A stretch of 64,000 nucleotides of DNA from GWF2-38-69 sp965228125. Lineage in GTDB: Bacteria; Verrucomicrobiota; Lentisphaeria; Victivallales; GWF2-38-69. This document shows positions 1 to 8,398 of this stretch, piece after piece (the first letter of the stretch is position 1; the number at the start of each line of letters is the position of its first letter). Position numbers and translations under genes: made by a program. Under the pieces are notes generated by a model, which was given only the letters and a program-made list of their open reading frames with translations, did not search any database and was not told the DNA's origin. The stretch is taken from contig OZ245791.1 of NCBI GenBank assembly GCA_965228125.1, positions 124,001 to 188,000 of the forward strand, given 5' to 3'.

Positions 1-500
1 AGTACATGAGGATTATTTATCATGGAGCGGGCAATAGCTACTCGCTGTTGCTGCCCACCTGAAAGTTGAGACGGTTCATGGTGAATTCGATTTTCTAAGC
101 CGAAAAGGGAAAGAAGATATTCTCCTTTTTTGTGCATTTCTCTATAGGAATACCTCTCGTCTGCATAAGAGAGAGGCATTATTACATTACCTATAGCCGA
201 AGTACGAGGCAATAAATTGAAGCTTTGAAAAACAAAACCTATTTTCCTGTTTCTTATAGCAGCTCTTCTGTCATTGGAAGCTTTTGATAGATTTTCGCCA
301 TCAAACCAATATCCTCCTGAAGTAGGCCTGTCCAAACATCCCAATATATGCATCAACGTGCTTTTCCCAGATCCCGAAGCCCCCATCAAAGCAACAAATT
401 CGCCTTTAAAAACACTCAGAGAAACTCCTTTTAGCACAGGCACATTCAGTTCGCCTTTGCTGTATGTCTTGTAAACATCTTTTACTTTTATCAACTCCAT
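1..500 (-). CDS. ABC transporter ATP-binding protein, MacB/LolD type (3' end cut by window edge)
   Basis: The frame is open from an ATG at 498-500 down to base 1, so the C-terminus lies outside the window. It reads MELIKVKDVYKTYSKGEL and then a Walker A motif, GASGSGKST, at about residues 40-48. The Q-loop region reads FVFQSFNLLPRTSA and the ABC signature LSGGQQQRVAIARS. This pattern is typical of the MacB/LolD class of ATPases, which power extrusion through a FtsX-like permease. The gene starts 8 bp after the HlyD-like adaptor gene, so the two are almost certainly cotranscribed. A MacB-type permease is expected further left. The family assignment is firm; the transported substrate is unknown. 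Confidence 0.9.
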   Translation of the reverse strand, partial: MELIKVKDVYKTYSKGELNVPVLKGVSLSVFKGEFVALMGASGSGKSTLMHILGCLDRPTSGGYWFDGENLSKASNDRRAAIRNRKIGFVFQSFNLLPRTSAIGNVIMPLSYADERYSYREMHKKGEYLLSLFGLENRIHHEPSQLSGGQQQRVAIARSMINNPHV

Positions 501-508
501 AGTCTTTT

Positions 509-1813
509 TCACTTTCCCTTTGGAGGTTGAGGTAAAAACGGATTACTTCCTGATGTGCTTTCCGCTAATTGTGTTTGCACTCCTGTGAGAACCTCCATTC
601 CTTCCTTAAGATCTTTTCCATTGACTTCCACCATGGATCCATCAGATAAACCGACTTTTACAAAGATAGGCCGTAATCTCTTGTCCTGTAATATCCATAT
701 AATTCTTTCAACATTCAATTCATTGTCTTCTGGATGGGGTTTTGATAGCTCTTCCTGATATTTCTCTCTGATTACTGATTCTTCAGGACTCCAATTAAGT
801 GCCGATTCAGGGATTATCAGAATATCTTTTCTTGTACTAATTTCGAATTGGACATTTGCTGTCATGTAAGGAAGCAACCTGCCGTTTGGGTTATCGGTGG
901 AGACCTCCACAACATAACTCACGACATTTTGAGTAACAGAAGCATTCAATCGTACTTTAGTGACTTTACCTGTAAAAATTTCATCAGGATATGAATCTAC
1001 AGTGAATGTCACTTTCTGCCCCGATCGTATTTTCCCTATATCCGCTTCATTAACTGTTACCCAAACCTCCATTTTTTTTAGATTTTTTGCTATTAGGAAT
1101 AAACTGGGAGTCTCCATGCTTGCTACTACAGTCTGGCCTATATCCACTCTCCTGTCTATAATAACTCCACTGATAGGAGACAGAATAGTGCAATAATCCA
1201 AGTTCTGTTGTGCGCGTTCTAAAGTGGCTTCAGCCACAATGACATCTGCTTTTGCACTATCAATTTCTGCAGTGCCTATTGCTACATTGGCTTTTGCTAC
1301 TTCATACTCCGACTTATAGGTATCATAATCGGCTTTTGCATTTATCGAACGTAATTTCTCTGCACGATTAAACTCAGTAGTTGCCAGTGCGTATTTTGCT
1401 TTTAATTCATTTAAACTTGCCTCTACTTTTTGCAAAGAAGCTTTTGCCTTAAAAAGTTGAGCCTCTGCCTCTTTTTTGTCTGAAATGTATAAAGAATCGT
1501 CTATTTGGGCAAGAACACAATTTCTATCTACATAAGAACCATAGTCTATACTTTCACCTTTTGAGTCCTTGCCAAAACTGATAATCTTGCCACTGACCCT
1601 GGCACCTACATCAACAAGTTCTTCCGGTTCTAAAGTCCCTGTAGCAGTTATAGAGACCGTCAGATCACCAAGTCGAACAAGTGATGTTTCGTATGATTCA
1701 GCGGCATTATTTTCTCTATAAGCAAATGTCAGGAAAGAGACTATTGCTACAAGAACAAATATTGCCGCATAAATCAAACTTTTACGTCGAGCAAACAAAA
1801 ACTTGCTTTTCAT
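509..1813 (-). CDS. HlyD/MacA-family periplasmic adaptor of an ABC efflux pump
   Basis: The protein has 434 residues. One N-terminal membrane segment (about residues 12-32) anchors it in the inner membrane. A lipoyl/barrel half follows (LEPEELVDVGARVSGKI), then a long alpha-helical hairpin (about 110-210, rich in Ala, Glu and Lys), the second lipoyl half (ILSPISGVIIDRRVDIGQ) and a beta-barrel/membrane-proximal part ending in a Pro-rich tail. This is the architecture and length of MacA-like adaptors, which link a MacB-type transporter to an outer-membrane channel. It sits between a secreted Met-rich protein and the ABC ATPase on the same strand. No clear Shine-Dalgarno precedes the ATG, which suggests coupling to the gene 12 bp upstream. 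Substrate unknown. Confidence 0.9.
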   Translation of the reverse strand: MKSKFLFARRKSLIYAAIFVLVAIVSFLTFAYRENNAAESYETSLVRLGDLTVSITATGTLEPEELVDVGARVSGKIISFGKDSKGESIDYGSYVDRNCVLAQIDDSLYISDKKEAEAQLFKAKASLQKVEASLNELKAKYALATTEFNRAEKLRSINAKADYDTYKSEYEVAKANVAIGTAEIDSAKADVIVAEATLERAQQNLDYCTILSPISGVIIDRRVDIGQTVVASMETPSLFLIAKNLKKMEVWVTVNEADIGKIRSGQKVTFTVDSYPDEIFTGKVTKVRLNASVTQNVVSYVVEVSTDNPNGRLLPYMTANVQFEISTRKDILIIPESALNWSPEESVIREKYQEELSKPHPEDNELNVERIIWILQDKRLRPIFVKVGLSDGSMVEVNGKDLKEGMEVLTGVQTQLAESTSGSNPFLPQPPKGK

Positions 1814-1825
1814 TTTTCAATTAGC

Positions 1826-2440
1826 TTATCTCTGTTCTGACAATGGTGCCGCAGGGGGTATTATAAACAAAACTTTTGCATCTTTGCCATCTACATTAGC
1901 CTCTATTGCATGTTCTTCTGCTTGCTTAATACTCTTCTGGATTCTATCAGAAATGGATTGTTTCATCCTTTCTATTTTTTGTTCATTGAGTTTGTCAAAT
2001 TCACTAACTGTCAGAAGTACAAACTTGTTATCCATGGGAGGGTGCATCATTGGAGGCATACGAAACCCATCTCTATTTTGGTTTCCATGTGGCATTCCTT
2101 TTGATTGTTGAACCGATGTCATTCCCCCATTCACCCCGCATTGTGTTTTCTTGTCAGAACACATTCCTCTAAAGGGCAATGCATTATTATCAATATTTGT
2201 CTTAACCTCGGCCAGTTTTCCATCTTCTCCATATAAATAATAAGAAGGGGTTTTGTCTTTTTCTTCTGATATGAGGTTTTCAAAAGCCTGCTTAGGAATA
2301 CAAATATAAATAGCCTCATTACCACTGGGGTTGTTAGTTTCCGGCGAGCCTTCCTGTGCGTTAAGGCTAGAGGCAATTAGAATAGCACTTAAGATTCCAC
2401 ACGCGAAAAGGTATTTCTTTGGCTTGTTTTGTGTTTTCAT
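1826..2440 (-). CDS. Secreted Met/His-rich hypothetical protein upstream of the MacAB-like genes
   Basis: I chose the ATG at 2440 because AAGGAG lies 8 bases upstream. A GTG two codons earlier is too close to that site. An N-terminal signal peptide (basic start, hydrophobic stretch to about residue 28, then NAQEG) sends it to the periplasm. The middle is rich in Met, His and Pro (GMPHGNQNRDGFRMPPMM) and carries two Cys (CSDKKTQC). The C-terminal third is a charged helix. I do not recognise a domain. It is the first gene of the export operon, so it may be a periplasmic accessory. Metal binding through the Met/His cluster is a guess from composition only. Confidence 0.75.
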   Translation of the reverse strand: MKTQNKPKKYLFACGILSAILIASSLNAQEGSPETNNPSGNEAIYICIPKQAFENLISEEKDKTPSYYLYGEDGKLAEVKTNIDNNALPFRGMCSDKKTQCGVNGGMTSVQQSKGMPHGNQNRDGFRMPPMMHPPMDNKFVLLTVSEFDKLNEQKIERMKQSISDRIQKSIKQAEEHAIEANVDGKDAKVLFIIPPAAPLSEQR

Positions 2441-2744
2441 TTTCACTTCTCCTTGCTTGGATTTTTACATTTAGTCCGAAATAAAGACTATGTTTCTAAA
2501 AGCAAGAGCCATGCCAATTCCTATCTTTTGAGGAAATTTACTTGTTACCAAAGAGATGTATGATTTTATACCTGATTTTGCCTATTGCGCAAAATTTGCA
2601 CAAACACCCTTGATTGTGCAGAATATATACACTTCGAGGAAGTTAAAAGAATGTAATCATTAATAATTAGAAAATGACTTACTTTTCATCCAATAACCGC
2701 GATTTCATTATTGCCCTTTACAAAAGATTACAAAAGGCTAACTA
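2441..2744. other. Gene-free stretch between the export operon and the CRISPR trailer
   Basis: About 300 bp of AT-rich DNA without a credible reading frame. The right side is the leader-distal flank of the CRISPR array. The left side must hold the minus-strand promoter of the export operon, but I could not pick a convincing -35/-10 pair. Confidence 0.5.
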
Positions 2745-4508
2745 CAATCAATCCACGCTCCCCGTGTGAGGAGCGACGCTATGTGCCCGATTGCAGACAA
2801 ACAAAAGCTCGTTTCAATCCACGCTCCCCGTGTGAGGAGCGACCAAACAAGAGCTAATTTGAATGTGATGTCCTTTGTTTCAATCCACGCTCCCCGTGTG
2901 AGGAGCGACTTCTAATATTAACCAGATAATAAATAAATGTAAAGTTTCAATCCACGCTCCCCGTGTGAGGAGCGACATTGTCGGCGGTTATTTTGCTTTC
3001 TTGCTTGTAAGGTTTCAATCCACGCTCCCCGTGTGAGGAGCGACCTCCTCTTATTATCAACCTATTCGCCAAGACAGCGTTTCAATCCACGCTCCCCGTG
3101 TGAGGAGCGACAAAAGTATCTGTTCCGCCGTCTGATTGATAGTCTGTTTCAATCCACGCTCCCCGTGTGAGGAGCGACTCGCTCTATGCGCCTCTAGTGC
3201 TTCTCCCAGTTCTGTTTCAATCCACGCTCCCCGTGTGAGGAGCGACGTACTTGCCGGTGAAATATGCCTTGCTTGCTCTGTTTCAATCCACGCTCCCCGT
3301 GTGAGGAGCGACCAACTCTATCCCCCGGAGATAACATTACTATTGGTTTCAATCCACGCTCCCCGTGTGAGGAGCGACAATCAGTAAATCAATTCCATTA
3401 GATAATAATCAAGGTTTCAATCCACGCTCCCCGTGTGAGGAGCGACTAAATCTGGTTATTTAACTTTGGTAAAATCAAAGTTTCAATCCACGCTCCCCGT
3501 GTGAGGAGCGACAGATACTGTCAGACAACAGGATATTTCACAAGTGTTTCAATCCACGCTCCCCGTGTGAGGAGCGACAAAATTTCATCATCAGTATGAA
3601 TCGGATAACAAGTTTCAATCCACGCTCCCCGTGTGAGGAGCGACGGAACAGGTCATGATTTATTGTATAAATATGTAGTTTCAATCCACGCTCCCCGTGT
3701 GAGGAGCGACTTGCGGAGCTAGCGGTAAAGTCACAGTAATTGATGTTTCAATCCACGCTCCCCGTGTGAGGAGCGACATACTGTTTCTGATACAGCCTTA
3801 ATATCAACAGGTTTCAATCCACGCTCCCCGTGTGAGGAGCGACAAAATATCTCTCTGGAACTGATACCAAAGTAAAGGTTTCAATCCACGCTCCCCGTGT
3901 GAGGAGCGACCATACACACATTAAAGAAGCAACAGCACCAATTGTTTCAATCCACGCTCCCCGTGTGAGGAGCGACTAAGCAGGTTATTTCAAAGATTGA
4001 GGATTAACAGTTTCAATCCACGCTCCCCGTGTGAGGAGCGACATGTTTCAAGCTAAGAGATATCTAGATGAATACGTTTCAATCCACGCTCCCCGTGTGA
4101 GGAGCGACTTCCGTAAGCGGTTGTTAAAGTTCCTGTAACTCCGTTTCAATCCACGCTCCCCGTGTGAGGAGCGACATTACAACTTAAAGATTATCCCCTA
4201 TTATCTTGTTTCAATCCACGCTCCCCGTGTGAGGAGCGACGGACGGCAACACTGTACTAGTTCACAACTACAACGTTTCAATCCACGCTCCCCGTGTGAG
4301 GAGCGACTCATATTCGCAGACCAAGGAGGCAAAATGAGCGAGTTTCAATCCACGCTCCCCGTGTGAGGAGCGACTTGCGCTGGTATTATTGATGGAAATA
4401 AACTCAAAGTTTCAATCCACGCTCCCCGTGTGAGGAGCGACATCTTTTTTGTTTTGTGAATAAAATTCAATTTTTGTTTCAATCCACGCTCCCCGTGTGA
4501 GGAGCGAC
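2745..4508 (-). CRISPR. Type I-C CRISPR array, 27 repeats / 26 spacers
   Basis: A 33-bp repeat recurs every 65-68 bp. On the plus strand it starts GTTTCAATCCACGCTCCCCG and ends TGTGAGGAGCGAC. CGCTCC and GGAGCG form the short stem typical of I-C repeats, and the 5' handle (ATTGAAAC) belongs to the minus strand. Transcription therefore runs from 4508 to 2745. The 26 repeats nearest the leader appear identical. The one at 2745-2777 differs in its first bases (CAATC for GTTTC), marking the leader-distal end. Spacers are 32-35 bp and all different by eye. The cas genes lie directly upstream on the same strand. Confidence 0.99.
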
Positions 4509-4694
4509 TATCGAATTATAAGTCATTCAATATCATATGACAAGAAGTCAGTTTCTGCGAATCTCAAATTTTCAAAGAACATTGATATATATTATTGCAA
4601 CAAGTGAATCTGCAATTTCTTATAAGGAAGATTGTTACATAAAATGCGAACCAATTAGGCTGATTGTATGATAGGCCAAGGTTCGCAAAAGATT
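4509..4694 (-). promoter_or_regulatory. CRISPR leader
   Basis: This AT-rich 186-bp gap lies between cas2 and the first repeat on the transcribed strand, opposite the degenerate repeat. It is where the array promoter and spacer-integration signals of a type I-C locus are expected. I could not single out one promoter. Confidence 0.75.
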
Positions 4695-4985
4695 TTAAAC
4701 CATTAAAAAGCCTTCTAAGTCAACTGATGGTTTAGCGCCAATATGTTCAACTTTACCTTTCCAATTGTTGCCTAAGAAATAGAAACGCAGACTGTCTTGT
4801 TTGTCATCAATTTCGTCCAGAAGTTTTTTCTTCATAAGGACGAACTGCGCATTATCGACCAAGCATTCAAAAACTGAGTTTTGAACTCTTTGTCCATGGT
4901 TCAAACACACTTTGGAAACTCTTCTAAGTCTCTTTTGTCCACCTTCGGAAGACGTAGAAACATCATAACTAACCAATACAAGCAT
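4695..4985 (-). CDS. cas2: CRISPR-associated endonuclease Cas2, type I-C
   Basis: The frame extends further upstream, but the start is the ATG at 4985, which has TGGAGG directly upstream. This gives 96 residues, the usual length for I-C Cas2. It opens MLVLVSYDVST, a ferredoxin-like beta strand with the conserved Asp. The region VCLNHGQRVQNSVFECLVD matches the Cas2 core. Cas2 dimers bridge two Cas1 dimers in the adaptation complex that inserts new spacers at the leader end. The start is 4 bp after the cas1 stop. The leader and array follow immediately. Confidence 0.96.
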   Translation of the reverse strand: MLVLVSYDVSTSSEGGQKRLRRVSKVCLNHGQRVQNSVFECLVDNAQFVLMKKKLLDEIDDKQDSLRFYFLGNNWKGKVEHIGAKPSVDLEGFLMV

Positions 4986-4989
4986 ATTA

Positions 4990-6012
4990 TTACCTCCAGA
5001 TAAAGGGCGGATAAGAATCAAGATCACCTCTTATAAATCTAGCCATAAGAAGGGATTGAATATAAGGAATCATTCCGATATTTACCTTTTCCTGAATAAA
5101 TGGGTGTAGAAGTTCATCTTTTTTCCGCTCTTGATACGCTATTAGCACTGCTTTCCTAGTTTCATCATTCATAATAACAGCACCGCTTTCAGTTTTCCTA
5201 AATCCTTTGGCATCAATTTTCTGAAGGTTAATCAAAGATAGGACTATCCTGTCAGCAAAAAATGGCCTGAGTTCTTCCATGATATCCAAAGCCAAACTGG
5301 CCCGGCCCGGTCTATCGCGATGAAGAAAACCTACGGCAGGATCAAGCCCTACAGTCTCGAGCGCAGATTCTACATCATGAGCAAGAATAGTGTAAACGAA
5401 AGAGAGCAGAGCATTTACATTGTCCATTGGTGGCCTCTTATTCCTGCCTTCAAAAACAAAGTCATCTTTTTGTGCCCTGATGAGTTTATTAAAAACTGAA
5501 AAATAGAGTTTAGCTGAATCTCCTTCCAGTCCCCTTAGTTCATCCAGATTTTTAGCTGAATTGAGCAGGGAAATCTGATTATTCAATCTGCCTGTCACAT
5601 AATCTATTTCATCATCCTGTCCATAATCGCGGACAAACCTGTTCAAAACAATTCTGCAATTTGAAAATTTTCCCGTCAGCATATTTCTTGCTATCTCAAG
5701 GGATTTTTGTTCATCATCGGACATTCTATATTGGGCTTTTCTCAGAAGCACATTGCCTGAAACAGCCCCTTTGATTCTGGCTAGAAATTTACCGCCTTCA
5801 GTCAGGAAGGAAACTCCAACATCTTTTTCAGCGCAGAATCCCATAAGAAAAGGTGAAATCATAACATTTCCAAAGCAGACTATTCCCGACAGAGTATGAA
5901 TAGGCGTTCTGAGTTTTTCCACTCTATCTACAGATACTACCACGCACTCGCCGTCTTTTGACAAATAAGAACCTTGAGTAGAGATATACAAAGTATTTAA
6001 TAGCTTCTTCAT
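4990..6012 (-). CDS. cas1: CRISPR-associated endonuclease/integrase Cas1, type I-C
   Basis: The 340 residues span the full family length. The N-terminal beta domain (MKKLLNTLYISTQGSYLSKD) is followed by the helical catalytic domain with the metal-binding pattern: Glu in ALLSFVYTILAHDVESALE, His in GFLHRDRPGRASLALD and acidic residues in DIMEELRPFFAD. Cas1 catalyses spacer integration. Its start overlaps the cas4 stop by 4 bp (ATGA), so Cas4, Cas1 and Cas2 are translationally coupled as one adaptation unit. Nothing in it looks broken. Confidence 0.97.
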   Translation of the reverse strand: MKKLLNTLYISTQGSYLSKDGECVVVSVDRVEKLRTPIHTLSGIVCFGNVMISPFLMGFCAEKDVGVSFLTEGGKFLARIKGAVSGNVLLRKAQYRMSDDEQKSLEIARNMLTGKFSNCRIVLNRFVRDYGQDDEIDYVTGRLNNQISLLNSAKNLDELRGLEGDSAKLYFSVFNKLIRAQKDDFVFEGRNKRPPMDNVNALLSFVYTILAHDVESALETVGLDPAVGFLHRDRPGRASLALDIMEELRPFFADRIVLSLINLQKIDAKGFRKTESGAVIMNDETRKAVLIAYQERKKDELLHPFIQEKVNIGMIPYIQSLLMARFIRGDLDSYPPFIWR

Positions 6013-6656
6013 GATGATATCTCCTTGAGATAGTTAGATACATTGGTTCTTAATGCTTTTGGCAGGCAAACTTCGATAAAGGAACAATTGGCACAACGAC
6101 TTTTATCATAATCAGCGATAGGTGTATTTCCGATGTCAAGAAAGGCATGGACTTCAAAAATGACCTTGGCAGTTAATTCTCTTAGTTCAGGACTGAATGA
6201 AATATCATGCCTATGGCGGGTCTTTCCATAGTATAAGGCACCATTTTTAATGGTTACTCCAAGCATTTCCTCTAGGCAGAAAACCTGAGCGCAAAGCTGA
6301 ACTTCATCGCATCTGTTTTCCTTGGGTTTGCCAAGTTTGTATTCGACTGGAAACGGAATCCACTTTTTCGAAGAGTCCTTACGGAATTCTACGACATCAG
6401 CTTTTCCTGAAAGGCCGTATTTTAGAGATCTGATTAGAAGGCCGCGTTCGGTTTTTACATCATTGCCTTGATTCCTGACTTTTTGTTCATCGGCTCTTTC
6501 ATGAAAAAATTCCCCTTCGAGAGTGAACCTGTTTTCTACCCATATCTGCTCTATATGGATGAGAGCGCACTGTCTTTTGCAGAAAAGATAATGTTGAATG
6601 GCAGAGAGCTGTATGAGGTCGTCTTCGGAAAACAAAGAATATGTCATATTAGTCAT
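6009..6656 (-). CDS. cas4: CRISPR-associated exonuclease Cas4 (RecB-like, Fe-S)
   Basis: It carries the RecB-nuclease pattern: His in SAIQHYLFCKRQCALI, Asp in GLSGKADVVEF and Glu/Lys in PVEYKLGKPKE. The Fe-S cysteines are FCKRQC near the N-terminus and RCANCSFIEVC at the end. In I-C systems Cas4 trims prespacers and enforces PAM choice together with Cas1. The start is uncertain. I prefer the ATG at 6656. A GTG at 6671 would overlap the upstream four-helix gene by 8 bp, and an ATG at 6647 is also possible. The N-terminal codons lie inside the palindrome GTCATATATGAC (6652-6663), described under findings. Confidence 0.93.
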   Translation of the reverse strand: MTNMTYSLFSEDDLIQLSAIQHYLFCKRQCALIHIEQIWVENRFTLEGEFFHERADEQKVRNQGNDVKTERGLLIRSLKYGLSGKADVVEFRKDSSKKWIPFPVEYKLGKPKENRCDEVQLCAQVFCLEEMLGVTIKNGALYYGKTRHRHDISFSPELRELTAKVIFEVHAFLDIGNTPIADYDKSRCANCSFIEVCLPKALRTNVSNYLKEISS

Positions 6657-6663
6657 ATATGAC

Positions 6664-7221
6664 CTATTCACCCTTTCTTCTACTCATTCTTGCCTTGAAG
6701 AGTCGCTCGGAAAACCCGCCCTTTTGTAAGAAATCCTGCTCAAGAGCTCTTATCTGCCTATCTAGAAGATAATTTGCCTGGTGAATCAGGCAAATAAGCA
6801 CATTGGCTGGTATTTCAGGGTTCGGGGATTCGATGTAGGACTTATAAGTCTCATATGACCTATTATCAAGATAAGCCAGCTTTCTGCTCTTCTGAGCTTC
6901 AGTGTGTTCTTTGTTCCATAGGATATGTCCTTTCTGTCTCAGGAAATCCTGATAATCAAGCAGTAGTTCCTCAAGGCTAGCCCTGGCTACTCCGATTAAC
7001 TTGAGTTCGGTCTCCTTGGATATGCCGGAAGCCATGCAACCCTCGGCAATGTTTTGTTTGCCGCTTCGCGCCGCCTGAACCATCTGGTCATTAGTTCGTG
7101 AACGGCGGTCTATAAAACGTTCGCAGAAAACTACCGTAGCATCATAAATAATTTCGGATGTTTGATATGATTTTAAATCCCTGTAACCACCATGCGGAAT
7201 TATCGGCTTCGGCAAATCCAT
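6664..7221 (-). CDS. Four-helix-bundle protein (23S-IVP / bAvd-like family with suffix domain) inside the cas operon
   Basis: The 185 residues have a recognisable family signature. The first part (ATVVFCERFIDRRSRTNDQM, then QAARSGKQNIAEGC) is the four-helix-bundle fold of proteins encoded in 23S rRNA intervening sequences. The second part (DNRSYETYKSYIE, then LICLIHQANYLLDRQIRALE, ending GGFSERLFKARMSRR) matches the 'suffix domain' form. These small basic bundles bind nucleic acid; bAvd of diversity-generating retroelements shares the fold. The function of this subgroup is unknown to me. It separates cas7 from cas4, a position normally empty in I-C operons, and has imperfect palindromic repeats at both ends. 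Whether it serves the CRISPR system or is a passenger cannot be told from sequence. Confidence 0.85.
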   Translation of the reverse strand: MDLPKPIIPHGGYRDLKSYQTSEIIYDATVVFCERFIDRRSRTNDQMVQAARSGKQNIAEGCMASGISKETELKLIGVARASLEELLLDYQDFLRQKGHILWNKEHTEAQKSRKLAYLDNRSYETYKSYIESPNPEIPANVLICLIHQANYLLDRQIRALEQDFLQKGGFSERLFKARMSRRKGE

Positions 7222-7275
7222 ATTATCCTCTCTAAAAATGAGCCTTATTTGTCTTATATGACTTATGTTGGCTGT

Positions 7276-8376
7276 TTATAGCTTTTCTTCAATAGTCACC
7301 CCGGAAGGAAGATTGCTGCGGTCAATCTTTACTTCATAGTCAGCAAAAGCTCTCGCCGGATTCTCTTTACTTTCAAGCTTTCTTTCAATCTTGACACGCT
7401 CAAATAGCTGATGAGCGGGAGCATTCCCAAGCTCTGAATCATGCTTGAAAACTATGAGTTTTCTTGTGGACATCAAACCTCTGGCAGCAGAACGGTCATG
7501 CTCAAACATTTCGGAAAGTGATTTCCAGAACAACTGAAGGTCTTCTTCTGAAAATCCTGTTTGATTTGCAAGATTTGCCGACACAAAGCCATGAGCCACA
7601 TAAACTCCGTAAGGTATAGTATTTTTGCGTCCCATTGTGCGATTATCGCCACTCTGTTTTTCTGCTTCAGCTTGAGTCGCAACGGCCATTCTGGTAATAG
7701 AATGTTCAAGAGTAACAACTGGCTCAACTGACCTTCCAAAAGTCATTTGCACAGGGCCTCTGACCTGACCACAATTTGGGGCTGACTTCAGAGAAAGAAC
7801 TGCCCCAAAAGTTCTAATGTCGTAAAAATCTTTACACATCTGTTCCCGACCTTTTTCAGTTTCTTCTGCTGTGGGTTTTCTTGCTTTTGCATCCTTTAAA
7901 GCGGCTTTAATGAGTGCTGAGATTTCCTTTTGTGGTTTTTCTTCTTTAATCCAAGCATTAATGGCTTTCTTATCAGCATCAGCAGCAACAATGAGTACTC
8001 CATCTTTTCCTTCTTCTTCAAATTCAACAGTAAGCCCTTCTGGTAAAGAAAGGTTCTCTATAGTTTCAGCTAACTCAACCGGAACTGACTTCTTTGATTC
8101 TTCGCCTGTACTAATCTTTAGTTTCTTAAATGTTGCAAAATGCGCGTCTCCAAGGACAGCCTTTTCCTTGATATAGATGTCATAAGGAGAATTAAATTTT
8201 TTAGCCAATTGAACATAGTTTCTTACTTTTCTTTTTAGGCAGACATCAGTGACAAGCCCTCTGCCTGTTTCAGGGTCAATTCTCGGCAGATTTCCGGCAT
8301 CAGGGTCTCCATTGGGATTTCCGTCCTGGACATCGAATACAAGTACAAAGTCATAGCGGTTTTTAAGTTCTGACAT
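7276..8376 (-). CDS. cas7: Type I-C Cascade backbone protein Cas7 (Csd2)
   Basis: It starts with the Csd2 hallmark NRYDFVLVFDVQDGNPNGDP and contains YDIRTFGAVLSLKSAPNCGQ followed by VRGPVQMTFGRSVEPV. Several copies coat the crRNA in the I-C Cascade. At 366 residues it is longer than the usual 280-300. The extra length is a Lys/Glu-rich stretch at about residues 85-175, before the FYDIRTFGAVLS motif. It lies 22 bp after cas8c. Function is firm; the insertion is unusual. Confidence 0.96.
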   Translation of the reverse strand: MSELKNRYDFVLVFDVQDGNPNGDPDAGNLPRIDPETGRGLVTDVCLKRKVRNYVQLAKKFNSPYDIYIKEKAVLGDAHFATFKKLKISTGEESKKSVPVELAETIENLSLPEGLTVEFEEEGKDGVLIVAADADKKAINAWIKEEKPQKEISALIKAALKDAKARKPTAEETEKGREQMCKDFYDIRTFGAVLSLKSAPNCGQVRGPVQMTFGRSVEPVVTLEHSITRMAVATQAEAEKQSGDNRTMGRKNTIPYGVYVAHGFVSANLANQTGFSEEDLQLFWKSLSEMFEHDRSAARGLMSTRKLIVFKHDSELGNAPAHQLFERVKIERKLESKENPARAFADYEVKIDRSNLPSGVTIEEKL

Positions 8377-8398
8377 TTTTTATCTCCTAATTGTTAGT

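Noticed and set aside
3136..3387. Reading frame across the CRISPR array (83 codons)
   Set aside because: It merely translates four repeat-spacer units; the repeating peptide is an artefact.
4109..4142. Spacer resembling baseplate J (50410-50442)
   Set aside because: Only an 11-base run (CCTGTAACTCC) matches; the rest needs indels, so no self-targeting is supported.
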